From NCBI RefSeq assembly GCF_007713735.2, contig NZ_VMNW02000067.1, forward strand, positions 1 through 50,987: a stretch of 50,987 nucleotides of DNA, written 5' to 3'. This document shows positions 14,950 to 23,465 of this stretch, one piece after another. The first letter of the stretch is position 1. Every line of letters starts with the position of its first letter. The notes below the pieces were generated by a model, which saw only the letters and a list, made by a program, of their open reading frames with translations, searched no databases and had not been told where the DNA came from. Origin of the DNA: Amycolatopsis acidicola (GTDB lineage: Bacteria > Actinomycetota > Actinomycetes > Mycobacteriales > Pseudonocardiaceae). Made by a program: the position numbers and the translations under genes.

Positions 14950-16320
14950 GTGAGATTGCCACGCCGTCGTCATGGCGCGGGTGTGATGCTCGCCGCCGTG
15001 GCTGTGCTCGCCAGCGCGTGCGGTGGGCTCGGCGCCACCGCCACCACGGGCAGTTCCGCTTCGCCGGTGCCCGAGCTCGACCCGAACCAGCAGGTCGAGA
15101 TCACCTTCGAGAGCTACAACCTGGCCACCGCCGGGACCTGGACCAACACCATCAACGACCTGCTGGCGAAGTTCCACCAGCTGCACCCGAACATCACCGT
15201 GCACGCCCAGCCGCCGCAGGGCGGGGGATCGGCAGGCACCAACACCGTCTCCAGCGTGCAGAGCCAGCTGATGGTCGGCAAGGCGCCCGACGTGGCGCAG
15301 CTGACCTTCGGCGATCTCGACTACGCGGTCAACAAGCTCAAGCCCAAGGCACTCGAGGACCTCTTCGGCGCGGACGCCGTGCAGGCCGCTTTCGGTGGCA
15401 CGCACCCGATTCACGAGCGCGCCCGCCCTCTCGCGCAGCTGAACGGCAAAACCTACGGTATGCCGTACGTGTTCTCCACGCCGGTTTTGTTCTACAACGC
15501 GGACCTGTTCCGTAAGGCGGGTCTCGACCCGGACAAGCCGCCGACGACGTGGGCCGAGGTCCAGCAGGACGCGCTGGCCATCAAGGCGAAGGCCGGCGCG
15601 GACGGCGCCTACCTCGACTGCCTGACCAAGACCTCCGGGGACTGGTGCCTGCAGTCGCTGGTCCGCTCCGCCGGCGGCACCGTGATCTCCGCGGACCGCA
15701 AGACCCTCACCTTCGGCGACCAGCCCGCCGTCGACGCGATCACGATGGCCCAGCAGATGGTGTCCTCCGGCGCCACCCCGGACCTCGCCCAGTCGCAGGC
15801 GATGGACGCGATGGGCCGCGGCCAGCTCGGCATGTTCCTCGAAACGAGTGCGCTGCAAGGAACTCTGCAGCAGCAGTCCGCGGGCAAGTGGGAGCTGCGC
15901 GCCGCGGCGGAGCCCTCGTACGACGGGAAACAGGCCGTGCCCACCAACTCGGGCTCGGGCCTGTTCATCTTCTCCGACGACCAGGCCAAGCAGCGCGCCG
16001 CCTGGGAGCTGATCAAGTTCATGACCAGTGACGAGGCATACACGGCGATCTCCTCGAAGATCGGGTACCTGCCGCTGCGCACCGGGCTCGTGGACGACCC
16101 CGACGGGCTGCAGGCCTGGGCGGCCAAGAACCCTTACCTGAAGCCGAACCTGGCGCAGCTGGACCGGCTGGAGCCGTGGACCTCGTTCCCCGGCGACAAC
16201 TACGTGCAGATCAGGGACCTGATGATGCAGGCCGTGGAGAATGTGGTGTACCAGGGCGCGGACGCCAGGTCCACGCTCGCCGGAGCCCAGGCGAGGGCAC
16301 AGGAGCTGATGCCGAAATGA
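14950..16320 (+). CDS. ABC transporter extracellular solute-binding lipoprotein (family 1)
   Basis: 456 aa from GTG. A basic N-terminus (RLPRRRHG) and hydrophobic segment end in LASAC, a lipobox with acylated Cys. The mature part is a family 1 binding protein: VEITFESYNLATAGTWTNTINDLLAKFHQLHPNITVHAQ, APDVAQLTFGDLDYAV, YGMPYVFSTPVLFYNADLF, and SDDQAKQRAAWELIKFMTSDEAY near the C-terminus. Family members bind oligosaccharides or glycerol-3-phosphate-like ligands. Its stop overlaps the phosphatase start by 4 bp. Confidence 0.92.
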   Translation: MRLPRRRHGAGVMLAAVAVLASACGGLGATATTGSSASPVPELDPNQQVEITFESYNLATAGTWTNTINDLLAKFHQLHPNITVHAQPPQGGGSAGTNTVSSVQSQLMVGKAPDVAQLTFGDLDYAVNKLKPKALEDLFGADAVQAAFGGTHPIHERARPLAQLNGKTYGMPYVFSTPVLFYNADLFRKAGLDPDKPPTTWAEVQQDALAIKAKAGADGAYLDCLTKTSGDWCLQSLVRSAGGTVISADRKTLTFGDQPAVDAITMAQQMVSSGATPDLAQSQAMDAMGRGQLGMFLETSALQGTLQQQSAGKWELRAAAEPSYDGKQAVPTNSGSGLFIFSDDQAKQRAAWELIKFMTSDEAYTAISSKIGYLPLRTGLVDDPDGLQAWAAKNPYLKPNLAQLDRLEPWTSFPGDNYVQIRDLMMQAVENVVYQGADARSTLAGAQARAQELMPK

Positions 16321-17084
16321 CCACTGTGGACAGTCCGAGGCCCGGGCGGCACCTGCCGCTGGCCGGTACCCACAACGTCCGCGACGTGGGCGGATACCGC
16401 ACCCGCGACGGCGGCACGATCCGCTGGCAGACGCTGCTTCGCGCGGACGGGCTGTCGAGGCTGGACGCCGAGGGCCAGGCCCGGCTGGCCGGGATCGGCC
16501 TGCGCACGGTGATCGATCTGCGCGAACAGGAAGAACGGGACGGCGCGCCCGAACCGTTCACCGGGGAAGTGCCCGTGCTGCGCTGGTTCCCGGTTTTCGA
16601 CGGGAACATGCCCGCGGACGGCGGGCTGGAGCTGGCCAGGGTCTACGAGCGCATGGTCGACGAATGCGGCGCGCGGCTGACCGCCGCCGTGCGGGCGCTG
16701 GCCGAGCCGGACGCGCTGCCCGCGCTGGTGCACTGCACCGCGGGCAAGGACCGCACCGGCGTCGTCATCGCGCTGGCGCTGTCGGTGGCCGGGGTCGCGC
16801 ACGAGGACATCGCCGCCGACTACGCGCTCACCTCGGTGCACCTCGGCGGGGCGTTCCTGGAAGAGGTGCGGCGGAAGTACGCCGGACTCGGGCTGCCGCA
16901 GGGCTTCGACGAGCTCGTCATCGCCTGCCCGCCCGAACTGATCCTGGCCACCCTGGACCGCGTCACCACCGCGCACGGCAGCGTCGAGAACTTCCTGCTG
17001 GCCCACGGCGCGACCACCGAAGAGCTGGCGGCGCTGCGCACGGCGCTCGTCGAACCCGTTGAAGCGAAAGGGAAACGCACTTGA
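16317..17084 (+). CDS. Tyrosine-type protein phosphatase (DSP-like phosphomonoesterase)
   Basis: 255 aa. The catalytic P-loop is HCTAGKDRTG with C140 and R146. N-terminal AGTHNVRDVGGYRTRDGGTIRWQTLLRADGLSRL and VIDLREQEERDG are typical of the bacterial Y_phosphatase3 family. Members hydrolyse phosphotyrosine, phosphoinositides or small phosphoesters. The gene is sandwiched between the binding-protein and permease genes of an importer, with 4-bp overlaps on both sides and no signal peptide. It probably dephosphorylates the imported substrate in the cytoplasm rather than acting in signalling. Confidence 0.88.
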   Translation: MTTVDSPRPGRHLPLAGTHNVRDVGGYRTRDGGTIRWQTLLRADGLSRLDAEGQARLAGIGLRTVIDLREQEERDGAPEPFTGEVPVLRWFPVFDGNMPADGGLELARVYERMVDECGARLTAAVRALAEPDALPALVHCTAGKDRTGVVIALALSVAGVAHEDIAADYALTSVHLGGAFLEEVRRKYAGLGLPQGFDELVIACPPELILATLDRVTTAHGSVENFLLAHGATTEELAALRTALVEPVEAKGKRT

Positions 17085-17917
17085 GCACGCTCACCCACAC
17101 CCTCGTGCAGATCAGCGACACCCACATCGTCGGAGAGGGCGGTCTGCTGCACGACAAGGTGGACACCACGGCGAACCTGCTGGCCGCGTTCCGCGCGGTC
17201 GAGGAGCTGGGCACCGCCAAGGCCGTGGTGCTCACCGGTGACCTCGCCGACACCGCCGACACGTCCGCGTACAAGCGCCTGCGCGGCCACGTCGACGAGT
17301 TCAGCGAGCGCACCGGCCTGCCCGTGCTCTACATGATGGGCAACCACGACGAGCGCGCCGCGTTCCGGGCCGGCCTGCTCGACGCCGAAGGCACCGAACC
17401 CTACGACTACAGCCGGATCATCGACGGGCTGCGTGTCATCGTCATGGACAGCACCGTTCCCGGCCACCACTACGGCGAACTCACGCCCGAGCAATTGGCC
17501 TGGCTGAAGGAAGAACTGGCCACCCCGGCGCCCGCCGGCACTGTGTTCGCGCTGCACCACCCGCCGATGCCGTCGCCGCTGCCGATCATGGCGGAGGTCG
17601 GTTTCCACGAGCCGGAGAAGCTGGCGGATGTGCTGCGCGGTTCGGACGTCAAGATCGTGCTCAGCGGGCACGCGCACCACGCCGCGGCCGGGGCGCTCGC
17701 CGGGATCCCGGTGTGGATCAGCGGCGCGAACGCCTACACCCAGGACGTGCTGGTGGGCCCGGACCGCATCCGCGGCATCGTCGGCGCCGCCTGCACGCGG
17801 GTGGACGTGTACGACGACACCGCCACGGCGATCTCGGTCCCGGTCGGGGCGAGCGAGACGGTCTACGAAGGCGCGATCAGCGAAATGCTGGCCGCGGCGG
17901 CCGAATACTCGCACTGA
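17081..17917 (+). CDS. Calcineurin-like metallophosphoesterase (CpdA class)
   Basis: 278 aa from TTG overlapping the phosphatase stop. Dinuclear-metal motifs are in order: LVQISDTHIVG (DxH), VVLTGDLADT (GDxxD), MMGNHDER (GNHD), FALHHPP and SGHAHH (GHxH). It resembles the CpdA/Icc class of 3',5'-cyclic-nucleotide and glycerophosphodiester phosphodiesterases. No signal peptide is visible. With the adjacent phosphomonoesterase it could process an imported phosphodiester in two steps. Its stop overlaps the permease ATG by one base. Confidence 0.9.
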   Translation: MSTLTHTLVQISDTHIVGEGGLLHDKVDTTANLLAAFRAVEELGTAKAVVLTGDLADTADTSAYKRLRGHVDEFSERTGLPVLYMMGNHDERAAFRAGLLDAEGTEPYDYSRIIDGLRVIVMDSTVPGHHYGELTPEQLAWLKEELATPAPAGTVFALHHPPMPSPLPIMAEVGFHEPEKLADVLRGSDVKIVLSGHAHHAAAGALAGIPVWISGANAYTQDVLVGPDRIRGIVGAACTRVDVYDDTATAISVPVGASETVYEGAISEMLAAAAEYSH

Positions 17918-18873
17918 TGCTCGTTCCCGTCACCGCCCCCGCGCCGGCGGTGGGCACCGGAGGCCGGTCCAGCCGGCCTTCGGTGGCCCGCCGCCTGCGA
18001 GGCTGGCTCGTCCCGCTGCTGTACCTGGCGCCCGCGCTGGTCTTCCTCTACCTGTGGACCTACCGGCCGCTGGTGCAAACCGTCCAGCTTTCCTTCTACA
18101 ACTGGAACCTGCTGCCCACTTCGCCGATGACCCCGGCCGGGCTGGGCAACTTCTCCCGCGTGCTGTCCCTGCCCGAACTCGGCCAGGCTGTCGGGAACAC
18201 GGTCGTCTACATCCTCGCGCTGCTGCCGTTCACCGTCGTGGTGCCCACGGCCGCGGCGCTGCTGACCCGCCGTGTGCGGGGCCGGGCGAAAACCGTCTAC
18301 CAGGCGCTGATTTTCCTGCCCACGCTGGTGACGCCGGTGGCCAGCGCGGCCGTGTGGCGCTGGCTGTTCGACCCGCAGAGCGGGCCCGTGAACCGGGTGA
18401 TCCGGGCGCTGGGCGGGGAACCGGTGAACTTCCTGCGCGACGAGCACGCGGCGATCATCGCGATCATCGTGGTGTCCGGGTGGAGCCTGCTCGGCTTCGC
18501 GACGCTGGTGATTTCGGCCGGGCTGACCGGGATCAGCGCCGAGTACCCGGCGGCCGCCTCGCTCGACGGGGCGTCCCGCTGGCAGATCACCCGCCTGATC
18601 ACCCTGCCGCTGCTGTCGCCGACCGTGTTGTTCCTGGTGCTGATGACCACCCTGCTCTCGGTGCAGATCACGTTCCCGCTGATCGACATCCTCACCCAGG
18701 GCGGCCCGGACGGCGCCACCACGAACGTCTACTACCTGTTGTGGCAGTACGGTTTCCGCAATTTCGACGCCGGGTTCGCCGGGGCCGCGGGCACCGTGTT
18801 CTTCGCCGGGTTCGGCGTGCTGGCGGTGGTCTTCGTGTGGCTGTCCGACAAGCTGAGCTTCTACGACAACTGA
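17917..18873 (+). CDS. ABC importer permease (UgpA/MalF-like)
   Basis: 318 aa with about six membrane segments, the first at LVPLLYLAPALVFLYLW. The EAA-loop region reads EYPAAASLDGASRWQITRLITLPLLSPT, where the coupling helix meets the ATPase. QGGPDGATTNVYYLLWQYGF is a typical MalF/UgpA C-terminal segment. It partners the second permease encoded 9 bp downstream. Confidence 0.92.
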   Translation: MLVPVTAPAPAVGTGGRSSRPSVARRLRGWLVPLLYLAPALVFLYLWTYRPLVQTVQLSFYNWNLLPTSPMTPAGLGNFSRVLSLPELGQAVGNTVVYILALLPFTVVVPTAAALLTRRVRGRAKTVYQALIFLPTLVTPVASAAVWRWLFDPQSGPVNRVIRALGGEPVNFLRDEHAAIIAIIVVSGWSLLGFATLVISAGLTGISAEYPAAASLDGASRWQITRLITLPLLSPTVLFLVLMTTLLSVQITFPLIDILTQGGPDGATTNVYYLLWQYGFRNFDAGFAGAAGTVFFAGFGVLAVVFVWLSDKLSFYDN

Positions 18874-18882
18874 GGAAACCCC

Positions 18883-19773
18883 ATGCCTCTCGCCGTACTC
18901 GACCCGCCCGCGGTCGCCGCGCCGCCGCCCGTCACCGCCGACGCCGGCGACCGGCCGGTCGGGGAGATCACCCGCGGCCGGTCGGTGGCCGGGCACGTGC
19001 TGCTGGTGGTGCTCTCGCTGTTCGCGGTCTTCCCGATCTACTGGATGTACGCGACCTCGCTGCGCCGCCCGGAGGACGTGCTCGGCACGAGCCCGGTGCC
19101 GTGGCCGCTTTCGCCGCTGAGCTACGACTACGTGTGGCACGTCATCCCGATCGCCAAGATGCTGTTCAACACGTTCCTGGTGGCGGCTTCCAGCAGCGTG
19201 GTGCAGCTGCTGGTGGCGCTGCTGGCCGCCTACGCCTTCGTGGCCTGGACCTTTCCCGGGCGGAACCTGGTGTACCTGCTGTTCGTGGGCGCGTGGCTGG
19301 TTCCCTTCCAGGTCACCATGATCCCGAACTACGTGTACCTCTCGCAGCTCGGCCTGCTCAACGCGCTGGCCGGGGTGGTGGTGCCCACGGTGTGCTCCAC
19401 GATGGCGGTCATGCTGCTGCGCCAGCATCTGCAGGCGTTCCCGAAGGAACTGCTCGACGCGGCGCGGATGGACGGGCGCTCGTCGTGGCTGACACTGTGG
19501 ACGGTCGTCGTGCCGAACCTGCGGCCCGCGCTGGCGTCGCTGACGATCATGCTGTTCATCTCGGCGTGGAACGACTACTTCTGGCCCGCGCTGGTGCTGC
19601 AGCGCACGGATTCCGTGCTGCAGATCGGGGTACGGAGCTTCCTGTCCGCGGAGGGCGACAACTGGGGCGCGGTGATGGCCGCGTCCGGGATCGCCTGCCT
19701 GCCGATCTTCGCGCTGTACCTCGTGCTGCAGCGCCAGGTGATGGACGCCTTCGTGCGGTCGGGGCTGCGTTAG
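18883..19773 (+). CDS. ABC importer permease (UgpE/MalG-like)
   Basis: 296 aa, six predicted membrane segments. It opens with an Ala/Pro-rich cytoplasmic tail, then VLLVVLSLFAVFPIYWMYATSLRRPED. The EAA motif region is ELLDAARMDGRSSWLTLWTVVVPNLRPALASLTIMLF, followed by WNDYFWPAL, both typical of MalG/UgpE. It is the last gene of the importer operon. Its TAG stop is the first three bases of a dispersed element (19771-19854). Confidence 0.92.
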   Translation: MPLAVLDPPAVAAPPPVTADAGDRPVGEITRGRSVAGHVLLVVLSLFAVFPIYWMYATSLRRPEDVLGTSPVPWPLSPLSYDYVWHVIPIAKMLFNTFLVAASSSVVQLLVALLAAYAFVAWTFPGRNLVYLLFVGAWLVPFQVTMIPNYVYLSQLGLLNALAGVVVPTVCSTMAVMLLRQHLQAFPKELLDAARMDGRSSWLTLWTVVVPNLRPALASLTIMLFISAWNDYFWPALVLQRTDSVLQIGVRSFLSAEGDNWGAVMAASGIACLPIFALYLVLQRQVMDAFVRSGLR

Positions 19774-19854
19774 GAAGTGTTGCGAAGTGGCTTGCGTGGC
19801 GGTGCGGCTGACTGCCCACCGCAACCGGCTACGCCGCTCGTGAAACAGAACCTA
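19771..19854. repeat. TAGG...CCTA convergent-gene element, copy 1 (84 bp, short form)
   Basis: Starts TAGGAAGTGTTGCGAAGTGG and ends GAAACAGAACCTA. The ends are imperfect inverted repeats (TAGGAAGTGTT versus TAGGTTCTGTT in reverse), and the arms continue as TTGCGTGGCGGTGCGG against CGGTTGCGGTGGG, so the whole element can fold into one hairpin. The leading TAG is the stop of the permease gene; the trailing CTA is the stop of the convergent lipoprotein gene. Longer copies lie at 38862-39032 and 44148-44351. A transposition-derived MITE and/or bidirectional terminator is inferred. Confidence 0.85.
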
Positions 19855-20253
19855 GCCGCCGCAGTAGCCCACGGTCGGCGGCGGGGCGTAGTCCGAGAAC
19901 TGCCACCCGCCGTCGACCTTTTGTGCTGTCAGGGATCCGACGCCGCAGTCGGTCATCGTGACGAGGTTTCCCTTGGTGTCCTTGGTGTGCGGGCTCGCGT
20001 GCGTGCCCGAGAACTCCGCCGCCGCCTTGCTCACCGCGCCGGAGCAGTCCGTGGCCTCCCACGCCTGGGCGAAAGCGTGCGCGCCCTCGCCGGTGAACAG
20101 CGGGCACACGGCCGAGGCGTCGGCCTTGGGCAAGGCGGTGACGTAGGCGCTCCACAGCGCGTCCGGATCGGCTTTCGGCGCGCCGGATCCGCTGGCGGAA
20201 CTGCCACAGGCGGTGAGGAACAGGGCGAGTACGGCGATCGCCGCGAGCTTCAT
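19852..20253 (-). CDS. Small putative lipoprotein
   Basis: 133 aa. KLAAIAVLALFLTACGSS is a lipoprotein signal with LTAC lipobox. The mature ~110 residues include DALWSAYVTALPKADASAVCPLFTGEGAHAFAQAW and four further Cys that could form disulfides, ending in VGYCGG. No enzymatic motif is recognised; the size and Ala/Asp content suggest a small NTF2-like or otherwise uncharacterised exported domain. The start at 20253 has a -10 (TACGGT on the minus strand, 20262-20267) 8 bp upstream, suggesting a leaderless transcript. The stop is supplied by the repeat element. Confidence 0.75.
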   Translation of the reverse strand: MKLAAIAVLALFLTACGSSASGSGAPKADPDALWSAYVTALPKADASAVCPLFTGEGAHAFAQAWEATDCSGAVSKAAAEFSGTHASPHTKDTKGNLVTMTDCGVGSLTAQKVDGGWQFSDYAPPPTVGYCGG

Positions 20254-20304
20254 GGGAAGGGACCGTAGCAACCAGGGGACCGCTGCGTACGGGTTTTCGC
20301 CAGG

Positions 20305-20334
20305 TTGACATGCAGGCATTTGCCTGCCTATTCT
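20305..20334 (+). promoter_or_regulatory. Promoter with embedded GCAGGCA-TT-TGCCTGC operator (ArsR autoregulation)
   Basis: TTGACA (20305-20310), an 18-bp spacer and TATTCT (20329-20334) form a near-consensus promoter. The spacer holds the perfect dyad GCAGGCA-TT-TGCCTGC (20312-20327). Transcription should start about 3 bp before the ATG at 20344, giving an essentially leaderless mRNA. An ArsR-type dimer bound to the spacer would block RNA polymerase. Confidence 0.75.
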
Positions 20335-20343
20335 GGCGGCGCG

Positions 20344-21093
20344 ATGGACGAGGTATTCAAGGCGCTCGGCGATCCGACCCGGCGGTACCTGCTCGATCTG
20401 CTGCGCGAGCGGAACGGGCAGACGCTGGGCGAGTTATGCGAACGCCTCGACATGACGCGCCAGTCCGCCACGCAGCACCTCGGGATACTCGAGGCGGCGA
20501 ACCTGGTGAGCACGGTGCGGCGCGGCCGCGAGAAGCTGCACTACCTGAATCCCGTGCCGCTGCACGAGATCTCCGAACGCTGGATCGCGCGGTTCGAGCG
20601 CCCGCGGCTGAGCGCGCTGAGCGCGGTGAAGAGAAAGGCGGAGGACGGCATGTCCGACAAACCCAGCTACGTCTACGTCACCTACATCGAAAGCACCCCG
20701 GATAAGGTCTGGGAGGCGCTGACCGACGCCGACCTGACGGCCCGGTACTGGGGCCACAGCAACGTTTCCGACTGGCAGTCCGGCTCGAAGTGGGAACACG
20801 TCCGGCTCGACGGGTCCGGCATCGCGGACGTGACGGGCACGGTCGTCGAGAGCACCCCGCCGAAGCGGCTCGTCACCACGTGGGACTCGCCGGACGGCGC
20901 GGCGCCGTCGCAGGTCACGTTCGACATCGAGCGCCACGACGGGATCGTCAAACTCACCGTCACGCACGTGGACCTGCCCAGCGAGAGCGACCTCGAAGCG
21001 GTCTCCGGTGGCTGGCCCGCGGTGCTGTCGAACCTGAAGTCCTTGCTGGAGACCGGAAAGACCCTGTCGACGGACCCCTGGACGGTCGGTTGA
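20344..21093 (+). CDS. ArsR-type HTH fused to AHSA1/SRPBCC domain
   Basis: 249 aa. Residues 1-~98 are an ArsR-family winged helix (VFKALGDPTRRYLLDLLRER, TLGELCERLDMTRQSATQHLGILEAANLV) without an obvious metal-binding Cys pair. Residues ~104-249 are an AHSA1/START-like lipid- or ligand-binding domain (YVYVTYIESTPDKVWEALTDADLTARYWG, VVESTPPKRLVTTW). The two are usually separate adjacent genes, so the fusion suggests that the SRPBCC part senses the ligand for the HTH. A GGCGGAGGACGGC-ATG at the junction could allow internal initiation of the SRPBCC part alone. Confidence 0.88.
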   Translation: MDEVFKALGDPTRRYLLDLLRERNGQTLGELCERLDMTRQSATQHLGILEAANLVSTVRRGREKLHYLNPVPLHEISERWIARFERPRLSALSAVKRKAEDGMSDKPSYVYVTYIESTPDKVWEALTDADLTARYWGHSNVSDWQSGSKWEHVRLDGSGIADVTGTVVESTPPKRLVTTWDSPDGAAPSQVTFDIERHDGIVKLTVTHVDLPSESDLEAVSGGWPAVLSNLKSLLETGKTLSTDPWTVG

Positions 21094-21186
21094 GCGTCGC
21101 CCGGTGAAAGGGCTTCCCCCGGCTGGCCGATGCCCAGCTGCCCCGCCCGGCTCTACCGTGGTGGCTCCGCTAGCCGGGGAGGCCCC

Positions 21187-22344
21187 ATGACCAAGTCGGT
21201 CGACGAGATCCTGGACGGCATCGACCTCTACGACGAGGACCAGCGCGAGCATCTGCTGGACGCGGTCGCCGGAGCGCGTGGCAGCCGTCCCGTCCTGCGC
21301 AGCGAGGCCGACGGCGGCTACTACGTGCTCACCCGCTACGAAGACGTGCGCGCGGTCTGCGCGGACGCAGAGACGTTCAGTTCCGCGCAACCCAGCCTCC
21401 GCGGCGTCCCGGTGCGGCTCATCCCGATCGACACCGACCCGCCGGACCACCGCGAATACCGCAAGATCCTCAACCCGTTCTTCACGCGCGAAGCGTTGCT
21501 GCGCTACGAGGACCAGATGCGGGAGATCGCGCGGCACGCCATCGCCGCGTTCCTCGACCGCGGCGAGTTAGAAGTGGTCGGCGACTTCGCGGTGCCGTTC
21601 AGCGCCGGCTCGTTGGCCCGGATCGTGTTCGCCACCGACAACACCGAACTCGTCGACAGGGGCGTCGCCGCGGCGAAACAGGCCGCTGTCGCCAGCACGC
21701 CCGAGGCGTTCCAGACGTTGGCAGGCCTGGCCGTCGAGGCTTTCGGCCAGGCGTCGCCGGACGGCTTGCTCGGCGCGCTCGTCACGGCCAAGATCGGCGA
21801 CCGCGAGCTGACCCTCGAGGAGCGGCTCGGCATCGTGACGACGTTGTTCCTCGGCGGACTCGACACCACCCGCGGCGTGCTCACCAACATCGCGTACCAC
21901 CTGGCGACCCGGCCGGACGTCGAACCCTTGCTGCGCAAGCCGGACTGGTGGCGCGGCGAGCTGGACGAGTTCCTGCGCCTGGAAACCACGGTCGCGTTCA
22001 TGGCCCGCACCGCGACGCGGGACACCGAACTCGGTGGCACGCCGGTGAAAACGGGCGACCGGATCGCCGTCTTCTTCACCGCCGCCAACCGCGACCCGGC
22101 CCGGTTCGCCCACCCCGACGAGCTCGATTTCGGCCGCGAGCACAACCAGCACCTGGCTTTCGGGCTCGGCATCCACCGCTGCCTCGGACTGCACTTCGCC
22201 CGGCTACAGCTGGCGATCGCGTTCGAGGAGCTCCTGGCGCGCGCCACGAACTTCCGCCTCAAGCCCGGCGCGGAGATCCCGCGGCAGGTGGGGCTCAGCC
22301 TGAACTCGCCGTATCGCCTGGAGCTGACCTTCGAACGTCGCTGA
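21187..22344 (+). CDS. Cytochrome P450
   Basis: 385 aa, soluble bacterial class. The I-helix is FLGGLDTTRG (acid-alcohol pair DT), the K-helix ExxR is EFLR, and the heme loop is FGLGIHRCLG with C332 as the axial thiolate. IPIDTDPPDHREYRKILNPFF is the conserved C-helix region. The ATG is preceded by GGGGAGG, with TACCGT (21154-21159) as possible -10. No ferredoxin or reductase gene is adjacent, so electron donors must come from elsewhere. The substrate is unknown. Its 3' end abuts the remains of an alpha/beta-hydrolase gene on the opposite strand. Confidence 0.93.
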   Translation: MTKSVDEILDGIDLYDEDQREHLLDAVAGARGSRPVLRSEADGGYYVLTRYEDVRAVCADAETFSSAQPSLRGVPVRLIPIDTDPPDHREYRKILNPFFTREALLRYEDQMREIARHAIAAFLDRGELEVVGDFAVPFSAGSLARIVFATDNTELVDRGVAAAKQAAVASTPEAFQTLAGLAVEAFGQASPDGLLGALVTAKIGDRELTLEERLGIVTTLFLGGLDTTRGVLTNIAYHLATRPDVEPLLRKPDWWRGELDEFLRLETTVAFMARTATRDTELGGTPVKTGDRIAVFFTAANRDPARFAHPDELDFGREHNQHLAFGLGIHRCLGLHFARLQLAIAFEELLARATNFRLKPGAEIPRQVGLSLNSPYRLELTFERR

Positions 22345-22812
22345 GGATCCGCCGCGAGTCGTGCAGCACGCTCCGGCCGCCGAGGACCAGCGTGACCGGA
22401 ACACGGATGCGGCGCCAGTCCTCATCCGTGATCGGCCGCGCGAAGCTGGGCGCGCACGAGGTCCCGGTGCATGGGGTCGATCCCGTCCAGCCAGTCGGCG
22501 ACAGCGCGTGCGCCGGTGATCGGCGCGGTCTGTACGCTCCTTCCCGGCTCTCCCAGGGAATCCACGGCATACACGGGATGCCCGGCCGCGAGCCGGGCGA
22601 CGGAATCCTGCCAGGACAAGGAGGTTGCGAGTACGCCGTGCAGCAGCACCACTGGGGTGCCGGTGCCCGAAGCGTTGCTGCACCGCATATACGTACGGCC
22701 GAATGGCCCCTCGAGAACCCTGTCCTCGGCGGGGGACGGGCCAATCGAGCCACGAGTCGTAGACCCGCTGATAGCGCTTTCTGCTGGTTTCGTCCGGGAA
22801 ACCGCTCGTCAT
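22345..22812 (-). pseudogene. Decayed alpha/beta hydrolase gene
   Basis: Starting at ATG 22812, the frame begins with a hydrolase-like N-terminus (TSGFPDETSRKRYQRVYDSW). Homology continues in a second frame (GTPVVLLHGVLATSLSWQDSVARL, HPVYAVDSLGEPGRSV, ADWLDGID; about 22422-22725) and in a third frame (ITDEDWRRIRVPVTLVLGGRS; about 22345-22440). At least two frameshifts are needed. The region that should carry the GxSxG nucleophile is missing, and the 3' end is cut at the P450 gene. It is therefore a truncated, inactive remnant about half the expected length. Confidence 0.75.
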
Positions 22813-22847
22813 GGTCCCAGTGTGCCCGAACAGTTCGGAGGAAAAGG

Positions 22848-23453
22848 ATGTATCCGCCTTATCCGGGTCCCGTGCAGCCGCCCGGGGTGTTCACGCGCCC
22901 GGTCGAATACCGCAATGGTCCCGGCACGGCCGGGTTCGTGCTCGGGCTGGCGGGCGCGATCTTCTCGGTCATCCCGATCATCGGGGTGATCGCGTGGCCG
23001 CTGGTGATCCTCGGTGCCGTCTTCGGCGCGGTCGGCGTCGCGCGCGTGCGCAAGGACAAGGCGAACAACACGGGACTCGCGATCGCCGGGCTCGTGCTTT
23101 CGGTGCTGGGGCTGATCATCTGCGTGCTGTGGGTGCTGCTGTTCACCCACACCCAGAGCACCGCGAACGACCGGACCGTCACGGTGCACTACGGGGTCAC
23201 CGGCACGGCGAACGACGCCACGGTCTCGTATTCGCTCGGCGGCGACGGCACCAGTTCGACCAGTCAGGAGCAGGTGCCGCACCTGCCGTGGTCGAAGGAC
23301 GTCTCGGCGAAGGGGGAGGTCAAGAGCGGCTCGCTGACCGTCACCGCGGGGCAGGCCGGCGGTGAAGTCACCTGCACCGTGAGCGTGGACGGCAAGCAGG
23401 CCAAGACCGCCACCGCGTCCGGTCCGTTCGCGAAGGCGTCTTGCCAGTTCTGA
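22848..23453 (+). CDS. DUF4190-type membrane protein with MmpS-like C-terminal domain
   Basis: 201 aa. A Pro/Tyr-rich N-terminus (YPPYPGPVQPPG) precedes two membrane segments (~28-52 and ~68-93), the DUF4190 arrangement. Residues ~100-201 form an external beta domain (TVTVHYGVTGTANDATVSYSLGG, VTCTVSVDGKQAKTATASGPFAKASCQF) resembling MmpS/transport-accessory domains. Two Cys near the end may form a disulfide. GGAGGAAAAGG precedes the ATG. The function is unknown; a cell-envelope role is inferred. Confidence 0.8.
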   Translation: MYPPYPGPVQPPGVFTRPVEYRNGPGTAGFVLGLAGAIFSVIPIIGVIAWPLVILGAVFGAVGVARVRKDKANNTGLAIAGLVLSVLGLIICVLWVLLFTHTQSTANDRTVTVHYGVTGTANDATVSYSLGGDGTSSTSQEQVPHLPWSKDVSAKGEVKSGSLTVTAGQAGGEVTCTVSVDGKQAKTATASGPFAKASCQF

Positions 23454-23465
23454 CACACTGGGGGA

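Noticed and set aside
19771..19854. A tRNA or small structured RNA gene at the hairpin-forming repeat
   Set aside because: The sequence does not fit a cloverleaf (no T-loop or anticodon arm), and longer copies at 38862 and 44148 show it is a dispersed element.
20651..21093. SRPBCC protein as a gene separate from the ArsR gene
   Set aside because: The frame is continuous from ATG 20344 with no stop at the junction; an internal start is possible but secondary.
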